A model generated the notes under the pieces. It was not told the DNA's origin. It was given only the letters and a program-made list of their open reading frames with translations, and ran no database searches. Made by a program: the position numbers and the translations under genes. 64,000 bases of DNA from Pholiota molesta (Eukaryota; Basidiomycota; Agaricomycetes; Agaricales; Strophariaceae): contig JACGCK010000061.1 in the NCBI GenBank assembly GCA_014925825.1, positions 186,001-250,000 on the forward strand, given 5' to 3'. Below, piece after piece: positions 1-12,601 of this stretch. Within the stretch, counting starts at the first letter, position 1. Each line of letters starts with the position of its first letter.

Positions 1-1520
1 CAGCAATGGAGTATGCAACAAATCTCCGGGTTTGATGACACCACGAGACACAGTGAGGTCCTCGACAAGATTGCGCCGCAACGCCGTTCCAGACACGACG
101 ATACGAAGCGTTTCTCGGATGATGAGTTCCATAACTGGCATCTCATCCTCCCATGCAGACACCGGGACGGCCGCAAGGCGCTTATGCAAGGGTTCGCCGG
201 ATGTCGTGTTAGTGTGCTTCTCGATCATGGCGCCAATCTCGGCTTTGGCTTTAGCTTTCCATTCCGGATGAGAAGCAAGGAAGACCAAGGCCCAGCAAGC
301 TATGTACAGCTGCTTAGATCAAATCACGATAGCAGAAGGTGAGTAAACATACAGTTGATTCCTGTGTTAATTACTCCGGCGAAAACGACACTGAGGATGA
401 ACTGATACAGATATCAACAATCTGATAATGGGAGATCTAAACCACCGACGCACCTGAACGATCTCTGGGTCCGATAGGCCTTGTCCAATTAATAAATCAA
501 TCGCATCCGCAGATGGACTTTCGCCTCCCTTCTCAATCGACGAAGGATTTCAGCTTCATGAAGAGTGCTCCCGTTGCAATTTCCCTGTTCTTCTTAGCCT
601 TCGATGGGAACCAAGGAAGCAGAAGGCGGTTGGTGTCGCGCTCTTTTCGAGAGTCCAATACAGCTGCTGAATTTCGTCAATAGCCTGCAGGTCCTTTGAT
701 AGCTCATCGCATGTAGCCATCCGCGTAGTCATCTGAAAAACGAGCTACATATGGATTCGTTAAAATTTGACGCAGTTTTATCGGCCTAAGCATATGACAT
801 ACATCATAAATGTTCTTGAATGGATCCATTCTTCCCTCCTTTCCCCAAAGTTCCATGCGACGGTTGACATCGTCGAACAAGGTCGGGAGAGCTTGCAATC
901 GGTATGTTAATGTCGACACTCAGATTTTGCAAGACCAGCGCGGTGCATTGACTCACCATCTGTCAGTCTCCGTTTATTGTGAACAGTATAGATAGTTGCT
1001 TATTAAACCAAGAAACGCCTTCGTGATTTTTGCCTTCACATCAATATCGTCCAAAGAAGGAGACTGAGGATTATATCGGGTTTAGGGTGGGTGCAACTAG
1101 TGAAATGAAACAATACGCACAGCGCCCATCAAGATCTTATACCCTTCTATGAAGTCCAAGCTCTTCGTGTCAAAGAATATTGACGAGCCTCTTCACCTCG
1201 CAATGCGACCACTTGATGCTAAGCAGTGTATTTGCTCGTCAGAAGGACACCTATCTGCTGAACGGCATACATACCTGGAGAACCTGGAACTTGAAATGTA
1301 GGGAAGAGTTCTTTGCGAAATTGGCCCATATGAAATCGTACCGCTTGGTAAAGAACGTCCAAGCGGTCAGCACAGGAAAGCCTCCTAGCTGTCTGATCGA
1401 TCCCTTGTTCGAAGGAGAGAGAGCGGTGTAGACCAAGTAGGCAATGAATGCAAGAACAGCGGATGAAGCGTAGGTGAGGATCCCTAGCTTGTCTTCGGGC
1501 AAGTGCTGTAAGAGCGACAT
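1..1520 (-). CDS. Cytochrome P450 (partial, 3' end beyond window)
   Basis: Haem-thiolate monooxygenase, N-terminal two thirds only. Exon 1 (1520-1275) gives a hydrophobic membrane anchor followed by the LGGFPVLTAW and FFTKRYDF signatures usual in this basidiomycete P450 family. Later exons read VVALRGEEAR, LDFIEGYKILMGA, SLDDIDVKAK, MDPFKNIYD, MATCDEL and DAIDLLIGQGLSDPEIVQ, and at about 1-270 the K-helix motif ETLR followed by SGTALRRN. The haem-binding Cys region would lie left of base 1. Single-base frameshifts are visible near 1180 (between GEEAR and FFDTKSLDF), near 630 (before LLPWFPSKAKKN) and near 565 (before EKGGESPSADAI); each is repaired by adding one base. The gene is therefore either a young pseudogene or, more likely, intact with consensus errors. 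Substrate cannot be inferred; the protein should sit on the ER membrane. Confidence 0.85.
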
Positions 1521-3635
1521 TCGGCGAACAGCGCTGAAGTTGGTGGCTGACGAATGAGAGTTGGTCCTTTAAGTATCCATGTAGACCCTCTCGCGTATTT
1601 TAACGATCGGTCGTCGGGACCAGATCAATGCTGCTAATCGACATTAGGTCGCGTTAATATAACGACTCATGAGGCAACATCTGGGCAACGTACTGCGATA
1701 GAACGGGAGTACCAAAGGACCCTGAAGCCTGAAAGCCCAGTATGATGGTAACTATATATGTTTGGAGTCCAGATATAAATCAAATTTTCGGCTGGAGGTC
1801 TGTTTTACTTATGGATTGGAGATAGCAAAGTATAAGTATCCGAAACAGCCGTATGGTTGTTTTCAGAGCAAGTTACCCTCATGGCCAGAGGTCTTCAAGA
1901 GGTCTTTGGTCCATCCGTGTTGGGTCAAGTACAGAAGCTGCTTTCAAGTGGGAAAAAGACAGTGACTCTGGAAGACGAAGATGAAGCAAAGACGAAGAAC
2001 AGGTACTGGTATTATTTTTGAGTCTGTTTTTGTCGTGTCTAGAGGCCAAAAATAAGCAAACGACCATATATAAAACAATATAGCTGGAGGTTCTTGCAGG
2101 AATCCACATATAAATCGCAGAGCCGCAAAAATCCACATAGATTTTGCCCGCCAAAACGTACTTCATAGGGAACTTTCAGGGGTCCTGTTCCGATGAATTC
2201 GTTCAAGTGTTGGTCTGCTGCAGCCGAATAAAGCACACATGTTTTCAGCATGTATCTTGGAGTGTCGGTTTCTCCGTGGATGGTAAGCATCTGGAAAATA
2301 GATGGGTTTAATCTTACTTGGAAGGGAAGGGCGTTATATGGACTGAGAAGCAGAAAATTGCCTTTTTACATCCAATTGCCTTGCGCCGACTTCCAACTTT
2401 TTTGTAATGTCCAATCCAGCGTGCGCTATGGAGGTGAAGTGTAAGATAGTGAAGATAATCGCCAACTCAGCTGAGTTCGTTAAACGTTTCCGGTTACTGT
2501 AAAGATAACCATGAGCGCTCTGAATGATAGAGTTTAGAACCGACAAATTGATTTCATGAAACGCCGGGCATGTTTGATCAGACGTGTCCCTCGGTCTCTT
2601 CATGCAAGCTGTGCGGCAAGCATGGTGGCAAGGGTCACGGCGTTTCAGTCAGCGGAAATGGCAAGCTGCAGAGGACGAACTTCATGGCGACATCAAGCAA
2701 ACCCGGTATGTTGATAATGCTTACCACCTCAACACCAATGTCCACCATAGGTCTTCCAATGAGAGGAAAGAGAAAGAAGATTCCTCGTGTAAAGCCACAA
2801 AAACCAGCTGAGAGTATGCATACAGTTTCGGGTGGTGTACAGGCATCGTTGAGGATCCGATAGGCATGAGACAGAACTACTTAGGGTGGCGAGACGAGAA
2901 CAAGACAAGAAACAAAGATAGATTGAAAGACAATCCACAATGCGATCGATCCTGGTTCTCGTCGCTACTTATGTGCAAATCGTTCATGAACATGAATGAG
3001 CAACTATCGTCGCACGTCGACGACATAGAATCGTCGTAGATGACCACGAAGTTGGATCATTCATGACACCTCCAGGACGCTGACTCAGGTAAGTGATGGT
3101 ATGTGTTGGACGGCCCAAAACTGGATGAAGGGATGAGAAAAGCAACGAATTTGAGATTAGGCGCTGAGAGGAGTAGAGAGAGAGTAGAGTGAGGTCGAAC
3201 TTCTCGGGATACAGCGTATTCTTAATTTAGAACATCAGATGCTCAGCGCTCAATATTCAATCGTTGATTCTTCTTTAAGTCTTTGACCTCTTGTGCTCGT
3301 GTTGCAGATCGTCTGAGATCGTTGGTCTTGCACCTAATTATAGAGGGAAATTTTTGTCTTGTTGAAATCTCGACGAACGATCTCCCGCAAGATGTCAAAT
3401 TACAAAGTTACAACTTACACATCATTAAATGACAAGGACACTTTACTGCAGGAATGTAGGCAAGTCAAAAAAAGTTCAGAAGAGATACACTAGCAGAATG
3501 TGTGACATAAAAGAGGCAAAGAAGAATAGAGCCTGATGGATCAGATTCTTCCTTTCTGACGAAGAACCGGGAGAAACTACTTAGAAGAGAAGGGAAAGAG
3601 AAGAAGTAGAGAATCGTGATCATAGAGCGTCTTCG
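1521..3635. other. Intergenic, upstream of P450 and downstream of SHO1
   Basis: About 2.1 kb. Only short overlapping reading frames occur on both strands (for example 2570-2863 plus), none with a recognisable domain or convincing splice chain. It holds the P450 promoter and the SHO1 3' flank. I see no repeat, RNA gene or transposon signature. Confidence 0.5.
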
Positions 3636-4950
3636 TTATTTAAGGACTCGTAGATAATTCGAAGGCGCAACTAGACAAAATGTGATCAGCAAATAAACTA
3701 AGAAAAAACGAGACTTCAGAAGTACGCACTGCCTTTCTTGCCATCCAGCGTCTTTGCCTCCCACCACTTGCTCGACATGTCAAAGATCAGTAATGTATCG
3801 CCCTTTTTGAATGCCAGTTCATTTGGGTCTTCATTAGAGCCTTTATCTAAAGATTTCCGAGGATTTTTAATCATGTTACTGCGCGAATCAGAGAAATTAT
3901 ACGCACAGTCGAATAACGCCTCTGCTCGGCATTTGGCCGCTGAGTCAGGTAGCGATGATGGGGCTTGTGATACTCTGGGATCATGGGTAGCCTCGAGAGG
4001 CGCTCCACCTCCCTGTTGAGCTTCTAAACCATTGTTGCCTTCCGATCCAGGAATACTCCCCATCGTGTTTCTGCCCGGAGTGCCACTCCAATGCCCACTC
4101 ATGGGTTTTTGATCTTGAAGCGGTACAGAAGGCCCTTGAGACATACCCGCATTTCCACCGTGCAATGCCCCCATGGCGAATGCGTCCGTGCTCCGAGAAA
4201 TCTTCGTTACTGGATTTGCCGCATTAGAGCGTCGGAAGCGCGGGCCTCCTAGGGTGCTTGTAATGCGGAGGGCTGGGGATGATGGCGGAGAGGTGAAGAA
4301 GAATATCCAGAGAAGGTCGACGATGGCAGTAAGGAGCCAACCTGCGCCAGTCGCTTGCTGCGCCGCAAACGGAGAATAAATGTTGCCATCGACGCCTAGC
4401 GCTGCGAAGACAGTTGCGATTGCAGCAAATACTGATATTTGCGTGCCATACGCGTATGCAGCGTTGAACGCCGGCCGATCTATGAGCACTCGGACGACTA
4501 ATATGATCACCAGAGTTTGGACGAGGAATCCAAACCATAGAACGCGAACAGCAGGGTTGCTGACTGGTTATCTGTTCGTGAGTATCCTAATTTTTTGTGA
4601 GCGAGCTAGATACGCACTGGTTGCGGCTACAACGGCTTGTGAGACGAGGGTAACCAACCAAGCGACCTACATATAACCTATTTAGTCGGGTAATCCAAAT
4701 TTTGCAGATAAAATATGCATACCAATGCTATCGCCAACGTAGCCAGAAGGAACATCTCAACTCCTGAGCGCGCACTTTCACCTTCACCTCCTACTGGTAT
4801 ATCTCCATGGGAATTGTGGACGATGCCCGTTCCATTGGCAGTGCTCTCCCGCACTGGGTTGTTTACACTCTCGTTCGCAGGTACGTTAGCACTCGCAACA
4901 CCCTGCGAGACCGGCCTATCCGACCCTGAAGCTGAATAAGGTTTCTCCAT
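3636..4950 (-). CDS. SHO1: SHO1-type osmosensor, four TM segments plus C-terminal SH3
   Basis: Plasma-membrane adaptor of the HOG osmostress MAP-kinase pathway. Five exons fit a clean 361-aa reading: 4950-4723, 4666-4618, 4563-3907, 3846-3730, 3670-3636. Order: about 60 polar residues; TM1 (FLLATLAIAL); TM2 (WLVTLVSQAVVAAT); TM3 (VLWFGFLVQTLVIILVV); TM4 (WLLTAIVDLLWIFFF); a Ser/Gly-rich linker; then an SH3 domain with ALFDYKGSNEDPNELAFKKG, WWEAK, and GIAPSNYLRVLK. The SH3 domain is interrupted by two introns; skipping them wrongly gives a false stop after GSAYF. This layout matches yeast Sho1 (four TMs, then SH3 that binds Pbs2). No frameshift is needed. It is divergent from the F-box gene to its right, sharing a 464-bp upstream region. 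Confidence 0.95.
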
Positions 4951-5414
4951 ACGTTATTGTCGTCCTAATTGTTCGCAATTTCGTGGTGAGCACTGGCAGG
5001 CGTAGATAGCGAACAAAGGACGGAGGAGCAGGTAAAAAGTCGCAATAAACCCTTGTAGACCACGAGGAGCCACTTGACGTTTGCATGGTTCAAATTCAGG
5101 GCCAGAACCCAAAATATATAGGTCCCGTCCTCACAAAGTTCACATGCGGCTTCGGTGAGCTTCGGTGGTCATAGTGCGTTCAAGGATCGGCAATAATCGG
5201 CAGTGTTATGTAGATATTTGAGCGGAGATTATAACTATCTCAGTTGACCACATCTTCCAGCCTCCAGGGATTGTCGATATCAGTCTCCTTTGCTCATTTG
5301 CTTAGCTATACTTCTCTGGATCCCCACAGCGCTGCTTCGGTCAGCAAGGTTCTACTTATCCTTTCTCAATTTGCCTATCCATCCACGAGGAACTACCACG
5401 CGCCTGCTGAGTCT
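4951..5414. promoter_or_regulatory. Shared divergent promoter region, SHO1 / F-box gene
   Basis: 464 bp between two divergent start codons. A TATA-like AAAATATATA lies at 5111-5120. No other element is certain. Confidence 0.35.
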
Positions 5415-6774
5415 AATGGGCAAGCCATACGGAGGACTCCCAACGGAGCTTATTCACGATATTTTGATACTCTGTACGATGATTCACACGTTGCAACACT
5501 GAAGGCCTGCTCCCTCGTCGACCCACTGTTTTGTACGCTATCACAAATGCGAATTCTTAGCCGTGTAATTCTACACCAAGAAAACACATATCCTACATTA
5601 TCATCTCCTGCGACGATTATCACCGCAACATACAGCCCTGCTGTGCACTTCCTGCAAGTGCTGGATATGTCGCCGCACATTGCGACCTACATTCAGAGTC
5701 TCACTATCCAATGTGACTGGATTGTAGTGGGAGCGATATTCATGGATCATTGGGTAGGAAGGGACACTGCGTTGGCAATAGTCCTTCCTCGTCTTATCAA
5801 TCTTCGTCGCGTTTCTATCAGTGGAAATCGGGTAGTTCTTTCCCTCAAACAGCACAAGCCGCGTCCTTGGAATACTGTTTCCCAGGGCCTCACATCGGTT
5901 TTTTCAAATAAAATACCATCTTGCGCACTCACCGACTTAGACGTAACAGGGATTGAGCTCTTTCCGATAGATCTCCTTCGACAATGCCCATCATTGAAAC
6001 GGTTATCCATGTCTTCTCTCCATTTCGATTCCGAGAAAAAGATTCCTGCTGCCGATGAAGGATACTCAGTTCCCCAGCTGGATTACCTACACTTGGAGGA
6101 CCTATCAGACTTGGAAGACATGACGCAATGTTTTTCTGCTCCTTCGTTCCCCTTAGACATCACTTGCCTGCGAGAGCTCAGCGTCCATCCCAGTAGCCAC
6201 CAAGACCTAGAAGAAATTGCGCTTTTTTCTGCATGGGCCAGGTCGGTCACTTGCCTTCGTATCCATACGGAGAGTGCTGGAGGTGAGGATTTTGGTTGTC
6301 ATCCATTTTGAGATGCGCGCTAATGTGGATACAGTCCTAACATCGTACAATACGCTCAACTACGTGCTGCAGTATCAGTCCGCGCCCGTTCCTGATCTTC
6401 AAGGAATGGATTCTCTTAAATGTGTTGTCATTGATGCCAAGTTTACGGTTCGAATTTTCCACCATCGCAGTCTCATCGACTACTTTACAACACCATTGCC
6501 ATGGATCACAAGCTTGTTCACGGCGTTGTCGGATTCTCTGTCATTGCGCACCAAAATTTCACACTTGACGCTCAATCTCGCCTTCGTCAATTTCCCAAAG
6601 GAACTCCTGAAACTCTTCAACTGGAAAACACTTGCAAATTCTGTCAACAAATTCCCAAATCCTCCGAAGTTAATTTTGAATGTAACAGGCCTCGACCGCG
6701 ATGAAATGGCAGAATTGCAACAGAACGAATATCTAGTAGGATTGGCAGAAAAAGGAATAATTAGATACACATAA
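5415..6774 (+). CDS. F-box/LRR-like protein 1
   Basis: Probable substrate-receptor subunit of an SCF ubiquitin ligase. I place the start at 5415 because it gives an F-box-like opening (GLPTELIHDIL) that continues, after one frameshift near 5465-5475, into YDDSHVATLKACSLVDPLF, the usual second half of agaricomycete F-box N-termini. A long leucine-rich region follows (LPRLINLRRVSI, CALTDLDVTGIELFP, CPSLKRLSM, LDYLHLEDL). One intron, 6283-6334, joins ESAG to VLTSYNTLNYVL in phase. The protein ends at 6774 with KGIIRYT. Such genes are present in large expanded families in Agaricomycetes, and individual targets are unknown. Its 3' end converges on the SDR gene with only 85 bp between the stops. 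Confidence 0.75.
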
Positions 6775-6859
6775 CACGATTGCGGGAAGCAACGGAGGGC
6801 GCAAATTATTGAATAGAGCTGTATCATATGGCAAGAACAATCAAGATCAAGACATATAC

Positions 6860-7975
6860 TCAGACAACAAAACCCTATGAATGACAACAAAACGATATTA
6901 GCGCTGCAACGCAACAGATAGGCCTGCTCCGACAACTCACCCCGTTGACGCGGATATTTTGGCCAGTTATCCACTGCGCCGCCTGACTCCCAAGAAACGC
7001 GACGATCGGCGCAATATCATCCGGCTCTCCCAGGCGCCGAGACGGATTCTGCTTCGCGATGGAGTCGAGGACGCTCTGCGGCTTGCCCTCCCGGAACTGC
7101 GGCGTGTCCACAGGGCCGGGGATATGGTGTTCACTGTGATGCCACGACTGCCGAGGTCCTTGGCCAGCACGCGCGAGATCTGCTCGATTGCGCCCTTTGT
7201 GGCGAGGTAGCAGAGGGCGTTTGGTGTGACCGCTGGGATTATATATAAGCCTAGTCCTCATCAACACTGGAGAAGTAATATACTTACTGGATGCTGCGGT
7301 CAGACTGGATGAAAAGAAGATAATTCGGCCACCGGCTACGCAGAGAAAATATTAGCTAGCACACTACGAAATTGACAAACTCAAACTCACGAGAAGGGAG
7401 TATTGAAGCAGCCGCCTTGGCCAGGAACAACGGCGCCTTGACATTAACATCAAAATGCGAATCAAAAACGCCTCATCGACTTCAGCCAGAGTCCTGCTTC
7501 CCATGATCCCCGCGTTCAACACGAGGATATCGACCTTGCCGAACGTCTTCACCGCCTCAGCGAGCAGTGTCTGTCCACCTTGTAAAGTGGAGGTATCCGC
7601 GCGGATGGCAATGGCGCCGCCCTTTCCTTGGGAGCGAATCGCCTGGACGACCTCGTCTGCGGCTGCGCTATCCTGGACGTAGTTGACGACGACGTTCGCG
7701 CCTTGTTCGCCGAGGCTTCTGGCGATGGCCGCACCGATCGAGCGAGAGGAGCCCGTCACGACGGCTACCTTTCCTGTACATCAATGTTCAGCATCATCAA
7801 GCGCAATTTCCAAGAAAAAGCATAAGAGCTTGGACTAGCCTATGAGAGAAGTCAACGGAAGGTATTGGGACGACGAGGAGAGCTGCTTGTTCATCTTCAC
7901 GGCCGTCGGCACCGCCAGTCGATCGCCATTGCTGGGTCGCACAGCGCTGAAGAAATTGGAAATCGTCCCAGTCAT
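6860..7975 (-). CDS. Short-chain dehydrogenase/reductase (SDR)
   Basis: Classical NAD(P)-dependent SDR. Seen in order: GKVAVVTGSSRSIGAA (Rossmann glycine motif), VLNAG, HFDVNVKAPLFLAKAAAS, GGRIIFFSSSLTAAS (catalytic Ser region), YLATK (Tyr and Lys of the YxxxK motif), DLGSRGITVNTISPG, QWITGQNIRVNG, and a last exon GFVV-stop. The start at 7975 gives a 45-residue lead ending LTSLIG that splices into GKVAVV; the donor there is GC rather than GT (intron 7839-7774). Two one-base deletions are apparent, near 7465 (in a run of T on the coding strand, before DSHFDVNVKAP) and near 7115 (SPGPVDTPQF), both in conserved motifs and homopolymers, so probably sequence errors. A minus-strand TATAAA lies near 8020-8026, about 45 bp upstream of the ATG. 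Substrate unknown. Confidence 0.85.
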
Positions 7976-9977
7976 AGTTGGTCTGCGCGCCGGCGGCATA
8001 GTGAAAGCTACTGAGGGGGAGTTTATAGTTATGAAGAAAACAGAAGAGTGCTGTACTCGGAAGCTGGCCGATATAAAAATGGATCGGTGTGCAGGCAGGC
8101 CTTGGGCGTGTCGACGGTCGAACTCACTGACAGTCCTTGCTGTGTCCTCATGGGAATGAATCTAGCTTAGATATCCTCGCAGCTATGGTCTTTCTCTCTT
8201 AGTTTTGTGTTATAAGTTTGGATGAGCACTGCGTGGCATCCAGCCGTAGTAAAACGAGATATCCACATGTTCCAGAGTTGAGTCCAAAGTCGTTCTAGGT
8301 TTCCTTGCCCATTGAGCAGTCGATCACTAGCCAATGAGATGCAGAATTCCGGACAGCACACAGTAGGGCAGAAGGCGACAAAGTTCGCAGAATGACAAGA
8401 TATGATCGCCCCGTTCAAGATTGACCAAATCAAGTGCCAGCTGTCCAACCGTACTAAAATTACCTTTTCCGGAAGCTTAGGTACTACTGGGGGTCCCACT
8501 CCTTCGAAAGATCGCTGAAGCAGGTCGTCCTCAGCTTGTCCTTGACTCGTCCATTTAAATTTACCTGGGGACTAAGCTGGACTGGACACGATAACGTACA
8601 CACTCAATTGGCTCGTTCTACTCCAATATATTGCAAGGACTTTGATCACCTTCCCACAAAATGAGTTCTCTACTATCTTTGGCTTTGCTGGATTTCCTCT
8701 GATGAATACATACTCTGTCTCTGAATGTAAGCAGATGGATGATATCTTTTGCTCACTGAAAAATTTATCGTGCATAAGTATGACTTTCCAGTGTTGCGGC
8801 GCCTGCTTGGCACTAAAGTAACATCTGCCGATATCACTGGGAGACCTTTGGGGACTTGTCCCTGTGCGGTCACCGAAATTTCAATCAGAATCATTATTTG
8901 GAGTAGAGAGCTCCTCAATTTTTCACCTTGCTGAAAGCAATGGTCCCCCACCGTCGAAATTAGTAATCATCCTGTACATCAAACACTCACAAACAGTATC
9001 CTACGGTCCAAACGTCGAAAAATGTTGAGATGGAATGTTGGTGACGTTAGAATCACACATGACCAAATAGTATAGCACAGCCTGAGCGCCGAGCTGCATG
9101 CTCTCTAGGGTTGCATGGATCACCATAAATCCAGCCGACACTCAAGACCCGATTGCTCAATTTATTGCGGGCATATCTTTTGACCTGGATAACTTCTGCA
9201 ATAAGTATCGAAGCACATCAACTAAATCTAAAATGTAGTGCATATGCGATATTATTACATGATTATTACTGAGACTCACTTGGGAAAATGCTTACTACAA
9301 TATGCCTACATTAAATGATTATCAATTTTTCATTATTTTCACGATCAGTGACAGCAAGGTGTCGAGGAGACCGCAGGTCGACCTTTCATATCACTGCAAT
9401 GGGGATAATATATAGCCGAATAAATCATTAGGGCTGGCTCTGCAGTGGATTCATTTGGCATTCGTCCTAGTTCATGAATAGGTTCACGTAAATTTTTCCA
9501 GAAAGTGTAGTACTTATGTGGCATCTGGTGGCACTCCCCGTATGTTGTTGTCAAAAGTCCGAAGTTAGCACAGGCGCCGGGGCAAGCAGTGGAAGAGTGG
9601 TGATCAATTGATCATCTGGTCAGGGGCTGGAGCAAAGTCCGAAAACATACCGGACCGGCCGGGTAATACATCCGAAATTCGAACTTTGAATAATGAAATG
9701 GGGACACTTGTATGGAGCCCACCATGTCTTATCGGGCTGCATCACAATGCATCAATATTCTGCATTTCGCACGGAAGATTCCTCTCGCAGCTTGCTCGCA
9801 GCGCCCACATTCTCGGCTGAAGGAAGAAGAACGTTAGAAATACGACGCTCTGAACTTGGGTCCGAGGACAGGTAAGTAGCAAGTTGGCTCTCGCACGTTC
9901 TTAATCTTTCTTGCGTTTCTAACTTTGGGATCTAGTTCTCCATCATCCATCTCCAGACCCTGCGGTTGGCACTAGCA
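7976..9977. other. Intergenic, SDR to GUT2
   Basis: 2 kb between divergent genes. Frames at 8167-8499 (minus) and 8749-8934 (plus) show no domain, no typical codon pattern and no splice partners. I see nothing else definite. Confidence 0.45.
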
Positions 9978-12601
9978 ATGGCCATCTTCAGGCATGTCTT
10001 CTCGAGGAGGACTTTGGCATACGCCTCAGGCGGCACTGCGCTGTTCGTCGGAGGCGGTTATTGGTATCTTAATTCGGGACCAGCATATCCTGCGCCTACC
10101 GTGGTGACACGTAGGCCACCACCCCCATGGACTCCGCCTTCGAGAGCCGAGATGTTGGCACAGCTCAAGAAGGCCACCAAGGAAAACAAGGACGAAGAAT
10201 TTGACCTGCTCATTATCGGTGGTGGAGCTACAGGCGCTGGGTGTGCTGTGGACGCAGCGACCCGTGGCCTGAAAGTTGCGCTGGTAGAACGTGATGACTT
10301 CAGTGCAGGTATGTACCTATGCTTCTCATCAGCATCAATGACTTACGATTCTTCAGGCACATCATCTAAATCGACCAAGCTCGTACACGGAGGTGTCCGC
10401 TATCTACAGAAAGCCGTATTCGAGCTTGACTATGATCAGTACAAGCTCGTCCGCGAGGCCCTTCACGAACGCCGGATATTCTTGCAAACTGCGCCCTATC
10501 TCTCTCAAATGCTGCCAATTATGCTTCCCATCTACAAATATTGGCAGGTCCCGTACTACTGGTCTGGATGCAAGATGTACGATATTCTGGCCGGCAAGGA
10601 AAACATGGAAAGCTCCTATCTCATGAGCAAAGGCAAGGCACTCGAAACTTTTCCGATGCTGAAAGGCGATGGTCTAGTCGGCGCGGTAGTTTATTACGAC
10701 GGTATGTTCAAGTATCATTTATTTTTACGATGATGTCATTGATTTTTTTCCGTTCAGGGCAGCACAATGACGCACGGATGAATGTCGCACTGATCATGAC
10801 TGCAGTCAAGCATGGCGCGGTTGTCGCCAACTATTGCGAAGTCACCAACTTGCACAAGGACGATAATGGCAAACTCAACGGCGCAAAGGTCAAGGACAAC
10901 CTCACCGGCGAAGAATGGAATGTCAAAGCTAAGGTACTCGTTGTATATCTTACGTATTTCAGGACGCTACTAACATCCATCTAGGGTATTATCAACGCAA
11001 CTGGACCCTTCACCGACACACTTCTCAAAATGGATGATCCCACGCATGAGGCTATTGTCCAGCCATCCTCAGGTGTCCACATCACACTTCCGAATTATTA
11101 CTCTCCACGGAAAATGGGCCTTCTTGACCCTGCAACCTCGGATGGACGCGTCATTTTCTTTTTACCATGGCAAGGTAACACCATCGCCGGCACAACTGAT
11201 ACCCCTGCCCGTGTATCCCGGGACCCCGTTGCATCCGAGGAAGATATCCGCTGGGTCCTCGACGAGGTCCGCAGCTACCTCTCTCCTGATATCAAAGTCC
11301 GCCGCGGAGATGTGCTGAGCGCGTGGAGCGGGCTCCGTCCCTTGTCCGCGACCCGAGTGCGGAGAAAACTGAGGGGCTCGTACGGAACCATATGATCAAT
11401 GTCAGCAAGAGTGGGCTGCTTACGATTGCGGGTGGGAAGTGGACGACGTACCGGGCGATGGCACAGGAAACGATTGACCAGGCGGTGGAGACGTTTGGGC
11501 TGCAAGACCGCGTCAAGAGTGGGTGCGTCACGGAAACTGTTAGGCTCGTTGGCAGTGATGGCTGGAGTCGCAATATGTTCATCGGACTTATTCAAACTGT
11601 GAGCATCTGTGGTATCGGACTGTTGCAGATCCGTCTTACTTACTGATATTCTGCAGTATGGATTGGAGACGGATGTCGCTAAACACCTTTCGGAGAACTA
11701 CGGCGACCGTGCATGGACAGTAGCGTCACTTGCTGAACCCACCGGAGAATCATGGCCACTACACGGCAAACGCCTGGTTGCTTCATACCCTTGTGCGTAT
11801 TATCTTTGATGACCGAAGCACATATAAATTCCTAACTTGCTTCAATTTAGTCATCGATGCGGAAGTCCGTTATGCGATTCGCAATGAATACGCCGTGACC
11901 CCCGTCGACGTCATCGCCCGCCGCACCCGGCTCGCCTTCCTCAACGCCCGCTCGACACTCGACGTGCTTCCACACATCGTCGACATCATGGCCGAAGAGC
12001 TCGGATGGTCCTACTCCGAGCGCCAACGACAGATCGCCGCGACGGTCAAGTTCCTCGGGACCATGGGCCTGACGCCGGCGTTCATGGCGGCCGCCAGCGT
12101 GCCCGAGCCCCTCCCCCGCGGCTGGCGCGAGCAGGTGACGGCGGCGATATGGCGGGCCGGGCTGGGCTGCTGCACTGGCGCAACCCGGTTATCGACCATG
12201 TAGAGAGCGGGCCTGGGCGGTCGAAGTTCGAGGCGGGTGAGGTCGTGGCGCTGCGGAATGCGTTCAACGGGCGCGCGGTGTCTGGCGCGGACGGATCTGA
12301 GAAGGTGAAGACGGTGGATGTGCTGGATATCCTGAAGGCTATGCCTGGGTTCTCGGAGGTGACAAGGAAGGAATTGGAATATGTCTTGGACGAAGCTGGA
12401 CTGCGTGAGCAGAGCGAGCTGGATTCGGATGAATTTATCGAGGTGCGTTTGGGCGTCTTTTTACCGGACGGATGCTAACTGGCTCTGGTTGTGGCGTTGT
12501 AGGTATCCGGTAACCTGAAAGAGATTGCTTCTGCGCCTACGCCGAAGAAACACGGCTCTCGTCGGGGGATACCCGTGGAGAAGAGTGGTGGCGGTGTCTA
12601 A
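9978..12601 (+). CDS. GUT2: Mitochondrial FAD-dependent glycerol-3-phosphate dehydrogenase
   Basis: Oxidises glycerol-3-phosphate to dihydroxyacetone phosphate and passes electrons to ubiquinone at the mitochondrial inner membrane. The start is the ATG at 9978 (MAIFRHVFSRRTLAYASGG), a basic amphipathic leader plus a hydrophobic stretch. Seven exons: 9978-10308, 10357-10701, 10758-10933, 10985-11598, 11657-11792, 11851-12442, 12503-12601. Landmarks: FDLLIIGGGATGAGCAVDAATRG (FAD-binding motif), GTSSKSTKLVHGGVRYL, DGQHNDARMN, GIINATGPF, LPWQGNTIAGTTDTP, AWSGLRPLVRDP, TIAGGKWTTYR, IDAEVRYAIRNEYAVTPVDVIARRTRLAFLN, and a C-terminal region ending LDEAGL..DEFIEVSG that resembles the EF-hand-like tail of this family. 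A one-base deletion at about 11338-11342 (run of C) breaks GLRPL/VRDP, and a second frameshift lies between 12100 and 12180. Given full conservation elsewhere I regard the gene as functional. Confidence 0.95.

Noticed and set aside
3738..4019. Plus-strand frames opposite SHO1
   Set aside because: Antisense shadows of the SHO1 linker and SH3 exons.
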